From: Epiperipatus broadwayi
Taxonomy: Eukaryota; Onychophora; Udeonychophora; Euonychophora; Peripatidae
NCBI GenBank assembly: GCA_028023455.1
Contig: JAQFVV010012496.1
Span: 2,790,001-2,854,000 of the forward strand
Direction of reading: 5' to 3'
DNA: 64,000 bases
In this document: piece after piece, positions 56,840 through 64,000 of the stretch
Numbering within the stretch: the stretch's first letter is position 1
Layout of the letters: every line of letters starts with the position of its first letter
The notes under the pieces: model-generated
Database searches by the model: none
What the model was told of the DNA's origin: nothing
The model's input: the letters and a program-made list of their open reading frames with translations, nothing else
Translations under genes and position numbers: made by a program

Positions 56840-57770
56840 TAATTTTTATTAGTCATTCGTTAGACTAAAGATTATTAAATAATGAATAATATTTCTGTAG
56901 TGTAATTTTCACTACGCCACTCTCATGCAAGGTAGAGACTAGTTTCTATTCATTTTCAACACCTTGTGGAGGGATGTAATCATAAACATATAACCGAATA
57001 AATATGAAAAAGATATATGATTTCCAAAGATGCATATTTCTAAGCCAAACTACAATCACTTATTTAAAATAAGAGATTTTAAATAATTAAATAACTACAA
57101 TCTCTTGTACATATTTTTATCATTGTTCAGTATATATATAGATAGCAAATTAAATCACTAAACATCACATGAACGCCATTCTTTATGCTTACACAAGCTG
57201 TTTAACACAGAGGCAAACGTTCCTACATCCATTGATTAATCTAGCTTGCACTGAATGGCGCTACTATGTGGATAATTTTGCCCCTGAGTTAGATAGCAAA
57301 TTACTAGTTTAATTGATTGGTCAAAGTTACTGCCCTCTCAACTTTGACACAAATCACTTAATGAAAGTACATTAATAAATTTTATTAATCATTCATTAGA
57401 TTAGAGATTATCCAATAATGAAAAATAATTCTGTAGTGTAATTTTCACTACACCACTCTCATGCAAAGTAGGGGCTGGTTTCTACCTGTTCTTAACACCT
57501 TGTAGAGAGATGTAATCATAAATAATATATGACCAATGACGTAAAAGATCAATGATCATCAAGATGCACATTATGTGCTGAACCAGCACTCATCAGTTGG
57601 CTCAGATAACAATCTCTTACACATATTTTTATCATTGTTCAGTATATATAGAGATGGCAAATTACTATAGTCTAATTGATGTGTCAAACATGCTGCCCTC
57701 ACAACTTTGATACAAACCACTTAATGAAAATATATTAATAATTTTCATTAGTCATTCATTAGATATACAT
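56840..57770 (+). repeat. Two tandem copies of a ~400-bp unit
   Basis: Unit 1 (56840-57375) and unit 2 (57376-57745) share TAATTTTCACTACGCCACTC, TGTAATCATAAACATATA, TTTTTATCATTGTTCAGTA and CACTTAATGAAA. Unit 2 carries TGCTGAACCAGCACTCATCA, the family C core, so these units are diverged relatives of family C bodies. Unit 1 is longer because it holds a family B insertion. An inverted third piece with CCCTTTACAAGGTGC follows at 57770-57860. Confidence 0.75.
57153..57289 (+). mobile_element. Family B retroposon with 14-bp target duplication
   Basis: The 137-bp insertion is bounded by TAGATAGCAAATTA at 57139-57152 and 57290-57303. Unit 2 of the host repeat has only one copy at the matching place (ATGGCAAATTAC at 57654), which confirms the insertion. 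It begins AATCACTAAACATCACATG and ends TTTTGCCCCTGAGT, keeping the two ends of family B with the middle missing. The 14-bp duplication suits target-primed retroposition, not a cut-and-paste transposon. Confidence 0.85.
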
Positions 57771-58744
57771 CTTTGGTCATATGTTAATGATTATATCCCT
57801 TTACAAGGTGCTAAAGTGGATAGAAACCAGTCCCAACTTTGCATAAGATTGGTATAATGAACTATTTCTTGCTTTATATTTCATGATGCTTTATATTTCA
57901 TGATACACTGTTTAGATGTGAAATGATATACTTGTCAGATTAACTGTTTAAATACATAAAATATTAATACCAAGACATAAAATCAAACAAAAAAAAAGGT
58001 GATAAACAGAGAAAAAATAATGAATCTGTTATAGAAAAAGCGAAATATATAGAGAAGAAATTCTTAACAATGCCTTCAATTTTTCTACTTCTGGTAATGG
58101 TAAAGGTTGAACTTATAAGTGAATTATACAATCATTTTTATTATCACTATTAAATTAATTTCATTTTACATTTCTCTTAAGATAAAGATAATTATGGACT
58201 TGGTGAACAATTAATAATAATGAACTCATATCAATAAACACATTAAAACAATGTATCTCAAAATGTCTCATAATTGGCTTAAAGCTAAAATCTTCATTGG
58301 TATCAGCAACCCTCCACCCAATATGATCATCTATGTAGACATAATTAACCAATAAGCACTAGATAGCAGGACCAACCAGATTAGATAGGTTTTTCCTACT
58401 GGCTTTCACCAATGAAGAGCAATGATTGCAAATAATGATTAAGCAGCCATCATTTTTAAAATATTATGTTAATCAAGCTAATGATTTGAAAATATTCAAT
58501 CTATTTACTCTGGAGACAAACCAGCAGGGGTAAAATATCTTCATTGTTAACTTTTCGCAGGAATTTGTAGCTACATAACAATGAAAGAATCTTGGTTTTA
58601 CTGATAAATAAATAGAGTGTACATTAGGATTTAATATTATTTACTTAAATATAGCTGATAACAGAGCAAAACATCAAAGAAAAAAATGTATTACTAGCTT
58701 AAATAAAAGATTTTTATTTCTCTAAATATGTAAACTTATTTAAA
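57771..58744. other. Inverted family piece, then unassigned
   Basis: 57770-57860 is an inverted copy of the CACCTTGTGGAGGGATG part of the preceding units. From 57900 on no gene is recognised. A short TTTCACCAATGAAGAGC at 58407 resembles part of family B. Confidence 0.45.
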
Positions 58745-59880
58745 GTATTATAATCATCATCAACCATTATCAATCCACTGTAGGATGAAGATCTCTCCAT
58801 GTTCAACCCATCTTTTCCAATCTTTAGCTTCTCTTCTCCACATCACCCCTGCACACTTTGATTTCACCTATCCATCTCACATGTGGTCTTTTTTTGATTC
58901 TTTTACGATGTCTTGGAATCCAGTTTAAGATTTCAATTGTCCATCTATTATCATCTCTTCTTTTAATTTTTTCAATGAGGTCAGTAACACCTGTTTATTC
59001 TCTTACCCATATATTGCGTTTTCAATCCCTTCTTTTTACTCTCAACATGCATCTCTCCATACTTCTTTGAGTGATCTGAAGTCTCTGTATTGCTTTTCAA
59101 GTCTCAGATTCATAAGTAAGAATTGGTAAAACATTTATTAAAAACCTTCCTTTTCAAACACATAGGCATATTTCCTTTTAGTATTAAGTTATTTCTACCA
59201 AAAGCACTCCAACCAAATTTAATTCTATGATTAATTTCATCCATTATGTTTCCATCTGTATTAATAATCTGACCGAGGAATTTGTAATTGTTACCTGCTT
59301 CTAACTCATCATAATCAATCTTTATTTTCATATTTTGAGAAAATCCATTAAACATTACTTTAAATTATCCTATTTTCATCTGATAATCTCTGCAACATTT
59401 CCTGCAACTCTGAAACATTATTTGCAAAAACAACTACATCATCTGCAAAAACTAAATGACTTAAATAATCTCCATTTACTTTAACTCCTTTAGCTTCCCA
59501 TTTTAATCCACAAAATACTTCTTGCAGCACTGCTGTAAAAAGTTTTGGAGATATGGAGTCACTCTATCTTACATCCTTCTCAATGTTGATTTTCCTAGTA
59601 TCATTATGTAATCTAATTGTTGCTGTTGCATTTTTATAAATATGCTTTAAAATATGACAATAACCTGGATCTATACCTTGATGATCCAATGCTTTAATCA
59701 CTGAAGAAATGTTTATAGAATCAAATGCCTTTTCATAATCTACAAATCCAAAACATAATGACAACTCATATTCATTTGTCCTTTCTATAACTTCTCTCAA
59801 TACTCTGGATATGATCTACTGTACTAAAACCACTTTTAAATCCATATTTTCTTAGTTTATTGGAAATCCAATGTTCTCTG
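58745..59880 (-). pseudogene. RTE-type LINE, RT to 3' end
   Basis: This is the best-preserved RTE copy. The minus frame 59564-59800 reads MREVIERTNEYELSLCFGFV and then DYEKAFDSI, the RT palm motif with both Asp/Lys/Phe features intact, and ends in a block like I-x-K-x-V-R-Q-G-D cut at KDVR. At 59380-59470 a frame with VFADDVVV-like codons gives the A-D-D site. The frame 59110-59355 reads NNYKFLGQIINTDGNIMDE and LKRKVFNKC, the post-RT region. The 3' end lies near 58745. 5' truncated: no endonuclease follows above 59.9 kb. Several frameshifts. Confidence 0.85.
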
Positions 59881-59982
59881 TAAAGTATTCTAATAAAAGA
59901 ATATATTTAAAAGAGTAATTATCCATCAAAAATATTATTTAAAAAAGCCATTTACAAATCTATGAGAAAAAAACATATAGCA
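59881..59982. other. Short spacer
   Basis: Poly-A-containing junction between the LINE and the tRNA-like dimer. Confidence 0.4.
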
Positions 59983-60082
59983 TTAATGTTTGGGAGTTCA
60001 TAAGAAGTTTGAATAACAAAATCGAACCTGGAATCTTCCCATCCCAAATAGGAAGTTCTAGAAACTGCTAAACTGTACAGAA
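59983..60082 (-). ncRNA. tRNA-Pro(UGG)-like retroposon unit
   Basis: Second (downstream) unit of a dimer. On the minus strand an A-box region TTTAGCAGTTTCTAGAAC precedes an anticodon arm CCTA-TTTGGGA-TGGG, whose 7-base loop would read UGG, and a B box GGTTCGATTTT. The 3' extension CAAACTTCTTATGAACTCCC is not tRNA. Stems are imperfect, so it is a SINE head and not a working tRNA. Confidence 0.7.
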
Positions 60083-60096
60083 CAAAAAAAAAAAAA

Positions 60097-60194
60097 CATG
60101 CTCGGAAGTTCATAAGAAGTTTGAGCACTAGAATCGATCCTGGGACCTCCGATCCCGAATCGAACATTCTATCAACTACGTCAAAACGCACAAA
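60097..60194 (-). ncRNA. tRNA-Pro(CGG)-like retroposon unit with T-run terminator
   Basis: First unit of the dimer. On the minus strand GTAGTTGATAGAAT (A box), an anticodon arm with stem CGA/TCG and loop TTCGGGA (anticodon CGG), then GGTCCCAGGATCGATTC (variable region and B box). The arm and the GGTCCC that follows look like tRNA-Pro. After the body ending CTTCTTATGAACTTCCGAGC comes T13 (60084-60096), a strong pol III terminator that also separates it from the next unit. Confidence 0.75.
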
Positions 60195-60451
60195 GCTTCA
60201 AATCTATAATAACATGGCAACTTTCAAAGTAGAATCATTATCATTTTCAGATAAGAGTTGAAATTATTTTTGAACAATTATACAAAATGAAAATAAAATA
60301 CTTGTGACTTTTTTTTTTTCCAAAAAAAAAAAAAAAAATTCTAATTTTTCGGAATGCTAATTACATTTGAGATGAAAAGAAAAAATATATATTTTTAAAT
60401 CTTATAAACTTATGTGGTATGTGGTCTATCATTAGAAAGATAAGATACTCT
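60195..60451. other. Spacer with T/A junction
   Basis: T10-CC-A16 at 60310-60338; nothing else recognised. Confidence 0.45.
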
Positions 60452-60469
60452 TTAATTATTATTATTATT

Positions 60470-60507
<38 letters not shown>

Positions 60508-60630
60508 GAATAATAATAATAAGAATAAGAATAATAATAATAAGAATAATAAGAATAAGAAGAATAAGGAGAATAATAATAAGAATAAGAAGAATAAGGA
60601 GGAGGAGGAGAAGAAGAAGAAGAAAGAGTT
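60452..60630. repeat. Compound microsatellite ATT/AAT to AAG/AGG
   Basis: Starts as ATT repeats, inverts to AAT repeats near 60472, then grades through AAT/AAG interspersion into AAG and GGA at 60600. The plus frame over it (Asn/Lys-rich) is a product of the repeat. Confidence 0.95.
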
Positions 60631-61311
60631 GTTTTGCTTAGTTTTTTAATATTTATTACATAAACTATTCAGTAAAGTCATTATGCATAAAATAATTAAG
60701 ACTTCATGTATTACGACACACAATGACATTTCCATGTACACAGAGAGTAACATGTTTCGCAAACTATTGTAAACAAGCTCAGTATGACTATGAACTGTAA
60801 AATTTACATTCTAATATATCTTGTCATGAAAGACTTCCATTTCCCAAGGATTTGCTGATTTAAACATAATCATTGGAACAAATTCCAAGATCACTTGAAG
60901 ATGATATAAAACTGATTCAAAAAAGACTAATCCTTAACATTACACAACTGTTTCACATACTACATATATATGACCATTACATGTGCTGGAGATATAAAAA
61001 TCTATAACCATGTTCGAATAGTGAATGAGCTCATTGTATTAATAGATATATTTGATCTTTTTAACCTTATAACATTTATAAATATTCAATCATAATTAAA
61101 TACAATCACACCTGTTGCGCAACATTAAACATACAACGTCGAAAGCAGAGACAACCTCTATCTCATTTACAGTGAACATGCAGAGATTAAGCACATAACT
61201 AATAATTACATTCCAGATGGTACGTAATTATGAGAATGAATCTCAGCACTGTCTAACAGGTGGAATTAAAAATATATTACCGTATAATTGTTTCACACAA
61301 TACATACAATT
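60631..61311. other. Unassigned AT-rich region
   Basis: No gene or repeat recognised. Confidence 0.4.
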
Positions 61312-61640
61312 AAAACGGAGGCAAAACTCTCTTTACGTAGTGCCACCCAGTGCAATCCAGAGTAATCAATGGATGCAAGGTTTGTGCACAAAATCCTTGT
61401 CTAGTACCTACTTATCCAATATTCTCAGACTAGTTTCTAACTTGTGGCTTTCATCAATGAAGAGCTTTAGATCTTAGGATCTAATGCAACCCTGGTCGGA
61501 GGATATTGGAAGAGTAGGCACCAGATAGAGATTTTATGCACAAACCTTTTTCAATCCATTGATCACTCTGGGTGGCACTACTGTATAGAGAGTTTTTGCC
61601 TCTGTTTTAACAGCTTGTGAAAGCATAGGAAATGGTGATC
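61312..61640. mobile_element. Family B inverted dimer
   Basis: The left half starts ACGGAGGCAAAACTCTC and runs through ATCAATGGATGCAAGG and CAGACTAGTTTCTAAC. After AAGAGCTTTAGATCTTAGG the right half returns in inverse: GTAGGCACCAGATAGAG, CAATCCATTGATCACTCTGG, GAGAGTTTTTGCCTCTG. Both halves end at the GAGGCAAAACTCTC border, so it is an inverted dimer like those of family A. The following TGATCATGTGATGTTTAATG is the extended B part. Confidence 0.8.
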
Positions 61641-62119
61641 ATGTGATGTTTAATGGTTAAATATTTATGAATGTCGGTTGTACTAGAGATCAGAATACTT
61701 GTAATTTTGCTGGAATATACAGTATTTCTAAATGATAGTTTAAAGCCGTATTTAAATTAAATGCATTAGTTCTTAATTCTTAACAAATTTAAATATTTTT
61801 GATGGCAAACAAAACTGATCAAATAAAAGTTAATAACAATAATTAGATGATGCATACAGTGATAGAGATATAATGTGATGTTTCATTATATCTCATACAA
61901 TAAAAAATGAATATTATTAAAGTTAATTAATAAAACTGAAAAAGGTTATGCAACAAATAACAACAATGTTTCATTGTCACCATCCTGCCCCTCCCCATCA
62001 TAAAAGTGGGTAACATCTTACTATTTCCAACACATTAACGAACTATACACTACTATTTATTGGAATGACTTCTATTTGCTCAACATGTATGTTAATATTT
62101 AACAAAAAAAAAATCTGTT
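61641..62119. other. AT-rich spacer
   Basis: No gene recognised. A C-rich patch at 61983-61996. Confidence 0.4.
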
Positions 62120-62270
62120 AAGATGAAGACCAAGGTGAATTCAAAATTGGTAGTAAAAGATATCAATAATCTTAGATTTGCAGATGACACTATGCACAAT
62201 AATAGAGAAGAATTGAAGATTATCATTGGGAAAGTTAAAACATATATAAATTTTAATTTCTGTTTAAAGT
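62120..62270 (+). pseudogene. RTE-type LINE, RT active-site fragment
   Basis: A plus frame from 62122 reads VVKDINNLRFADDTM and then EELKIIIGKVK: the I-N-N-L-R-F-A-D-D-T catalytic block and the following helix of RTE reverse transcriptases, intact at the two Asp. Only about 45 codons remain. Confidence 0.75.
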
Positions 62271-62500
62271 AATATATTAAAATGACTGTTTTTTTTTAAC
62301 ATTAATTATATGTATATATCCTTATGTAAAATATTACACTGCTTTTTCTTTTTCTTTCAAAATCTCTAACAACATATATATGAAAAATTCTGAAAATTAA
62401 ACCAATATTCACAAATGACTTCCTTCTACAAAGACACTAGTATATTTATATATCATTACCACTGTGAAAAATAACACGCCAAAAGATAAGTCTCACTCAC
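62271..62500. other. AT-rich spacer
   Basis: Nothing recognised. Confidence 0.4.
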
Positions 62501-62544
62501 CAAACTATTTGAAGGTAGAACTTTCTTTTCATCTTGCAGATCCT
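62501..62544 (-). CDS. Candidate 44-nt micro-exon
   Basis: On the minus strand AGTCATTTTTCAG (acceptor) precedes 44 bases and then GTGAGTGAG, a near-consensus donor. Only one frame is open: it starts with two bases of a split codon and then reads DLQDEKKVLPSNSL, ending in phase 0. The peptide is short, acidic/basic mixed, and not diagnostic. It has the same strand and compatible type of structure as the other two candidate exons. Splice signals are good; coding status and gene are inference. Confidence 0.4.
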
Positions 62545-62759
62545 CTGAAAAATGACTCTTATTTTTTCAAGCTTGTGAGCATTTTGAATATCTGACATTT
62601 TATGATAATATTGCAACTCATAACAGTTAAAAAACCAGAACTAATTAAAATGATTTCATATTAAATACAATGTAAAAAAAAAAGGTATCTTTTCATTTTG
62701 ATATGTCAGTGCATTTTTGCAAACAATTATTTTTACAAATTGAAATAAGACAACCAAAA
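62545..62759. other. AT-rich spacer
   Basis: Nothing recognised. Confidence 0.4.
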
Positions 62760-63375
62760 CATCACATGATTACCATGTCATATGCTTATACATGCCGTTA
62801 ATAAGAGTATCAAACTCTCCATACAGTGGCACCACCATGTGCAAGTCTTTGTAATCAAAGAATGCAGGAAGATTTGTGCATAAAATTCCTATCCAGTGCC
62901 TACTCATGCAACATCCCCATACTAGTTTCTAATTTGTGGCTTTCATCTGTGAGGAGCCTTGGATTTGAGAGCACTGCACCTAGATCTTAGGTGGCACTAT
63001 TGTAAGGAGAGCATGTGTAAGCATAAGTAATGGTAATCAAGTGATATTTTGAAGGTTTTATATCTATTCTTCCCACACAATAATGATGACTGGTTTTAAT
63101 GACTGGTTTTTGAAAAACCCAAGACACCCAAAATGTATGGATGCTGACCAGAGTTCAGATCCATATGACTATATAAGTGAATGAGCTTGAGTTGGAAACA
63201 TTATGGTGTATTCATGTTGGGCTCCTAGCTGTATGGTTAACCAAATAGGTAAAAGGTGGCTGTTGGAGGGTTGCATTAGATCCTAAGGTCTAGGTGCAAT
63301 GATCTCAAATCCGAGGCTCCTCACTGATGAAAGACACAAGCTAGAAACTAGTCTAGGGATATTGAATTAACAAAC
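62760..63375. mobile_element. Family B, long inverted dimer
   Basis: The left half (62760-62990) has AACATCACATGATTACC, CATACAGTGGCACCACC, AAATTCCTATCCAGTGCC, TACTAGTTTCTAATTTG and GAGGAGCCTTGG. The right half (63000-63375) runs in the opposite direction: GTAAGCATAAGTAATGG, CCCAAGACACCCAAAATG, GAGTTCAGATCC, GGTAAAAGGTGGCTGTTGG, TAGATCCTAAGGTCTAGG. It ends at CTGATGA (63324-63330), 13 bases, GAAAC (63344-63348). Confidence 0.8.
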
Positions 63376-63485
63376 AGATAGTTGTATTTCATATACTTAT
63401 TTTAAAAAATCTGATTATTATATATGAAGGATCTATTCTGAAGCAGTTGATCTCAAAATGTAAATATAAAATATAATTAAGATTT
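63376..63485. other. Spacer
   Basis: AT-rich, nothing recognised. Confidence 0.4.
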
Positions 63486-63775
63486 GAATACATTAATAAA
63501 TATTTTTATTTTTATACAGCACAGTATTTATTGTAATATCTTCAGAGCAAATGATTCTCCATATACACACTATTTTAATCAATTGATGCACACTCCTGTA
63601 AACAAAGATTTAAAAGGACAAATGAATTCACTTGTTCTTCAAGATTATCTGTGTATAAGCCAACCTTTTACTTACAGTGCATATTCAGCATATTCAGGGC
63701 TTCCTATTATATCTTCTATCCAAACGTTATAATAAATACTGTGTTGTATAAAAATAAAAATATTTATTATAATAT
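63486..63775. repeat. Foldback, inner arms at 63486 and 63731
   Basis: AATACATTAATAAATATTTT and TTTTTATACAGCACAGTATT at the left pair with AATACTGTGTTGTATAAAAA and AAAATATTTATTATAATATT at the right. Between them lies the left arm of a second foldback. Confidence 0.75.
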
Positions 63776-64000
63776 TTACATTCTAAATTATTATACAATA
63801 ATTGCACATGGTTAAAAATGAGATAAAATTCTCTCCACTATAATACTTAAATTTTATTTGCATAATTTGAACATCAATTAAAAATCATGCATGTAACAGA
63901 CTGAAGCCCTGAATATGCAAGGTAAGCAGAAGATTGGCTTATATATAGGTAAACTTGAAGTAGAAGTGAATTCTTGTCCTTTTAAATCTTTGCTTAAGAG
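63597..64000. repeat. Foldback running off the window edge
   Basis: Left arm 63597-63705 (GTAAACAAAGATTTAAAAGG, then ATTCACTTGTTCTTCAAG, TAAGCCAACC, GCATATTCAGGGCTTC) pairs with the inverse at 63905-64000 (GAAGCCCTGAATATGC, TTGGCTTATATATAG, GTGAATTCTTGTCC). The right arm continues beyond the window. In the left arm CATATTCAG is duplicated. Non-coding; the 82-codon plus frame at 63484 is within it. Confidence 0.8.

Noticed and set aside
58161-58352. 63-codon minus frame
   Set aside because: No motif, splice signal or repeat membership that I can support.
60419-60649. Asn/Lys-rich plus-strand open frame
   Set aside because: It is translation of an AAT/AAG microsatellite.

Overview
This is a window of a large, AT-rich animal genome. 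Coding material is almost absent. What fills it is decayed retrotransposons (Penelope-like, RTE-like, CR1/Jockey-like, another APE-type LINE and a Ty3/gypsy-like integrase), tRNA-derived short retroposons, long inverted-repeat (foldback) elements, minisatellites, and pure poly-G/poly-C and poly-A/poly-T runs. There is no bacterial gene organisation, and most open frames are fragments of dead elements or chance. The mixture suggests an invertebrate with large introns; a lophotrochozoan such as a mollusc would fit, but the species cannot be fixed from sequence alone.

The best host-gene evidence is three candidate exons, all on the minus strand. A 44-nt micro-exon lies at 62501-62544, an exon of about 160 nt with a GC-type donor at 46323-46485, and an 84-nt exon at 15280-15363 that encodes a coiled-coil-like segment. 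The last resembles, from memory, the neuron navigator family (NAV / UNC-53 / Sickie). If they belong to one transcript, the window is mostly two introns of about 16 kb and 31 kb. The 46-kb exon ends in phase 0 and the 15-kb exon begins in phase 0, so they are compatible as neighbours.

Layout: 0-5.8 kb holds a short duplication, a Ty3/gypsy-like integrase remnant and a foldback. 5.8-13.2 kb holds a Penelope-like element, a tRNA-headed retroposon, and a minus-strand RTE LINE split by a 750-bp palindrome whose two ends look like tRNA genes. 13.2-21 kb holds a second Penelope-like copy, the 84-nt exon, a hairpin element, a satellite, a CR1/Jockey RT and an AT-rich tandem array. 21-30 kb holds another RTE remnant, several copies of dispersed repeats 'B' and 'D', a tRNA-like island and an inverted dimer of retroposon 'A'. 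30-41 kb holds Penelope pieces, two elements with terminal inverted repeats, another foldback and a 3-kb LINE carrying a foldback insertion. 41-50 kb holds minisatellites, a foldback, the 46-kb exon, a CR1/Jockey piece and two B copies. 50-58 kb holds two Penelope pieces, repeats B and D, and a duplicated unit that took a B insertion with a 14-bp target duplication. 58-64 kb holds the third RTE 3' end, a tandem pair of tRNA-Pro-like retroposons, microsatellites, more B copies, the micro-exon and nested foldbacks running off the window edge.

Family names used here (A, B, B', C, D) are local labels for sequences that recur in this window. Family A is a tRNA-headed retroposon often found as head-to-head inverted copies. 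Family B is a retroposon with a recurring CTGATGA-N12/13-GAAAC motif. B' is a diverged relative of B. Family C is a foldback whose outer ends carry tRNA-like B boxes. D is a dispersed AT-rich repeat. None could be compared with a database, so novelty is unproven.
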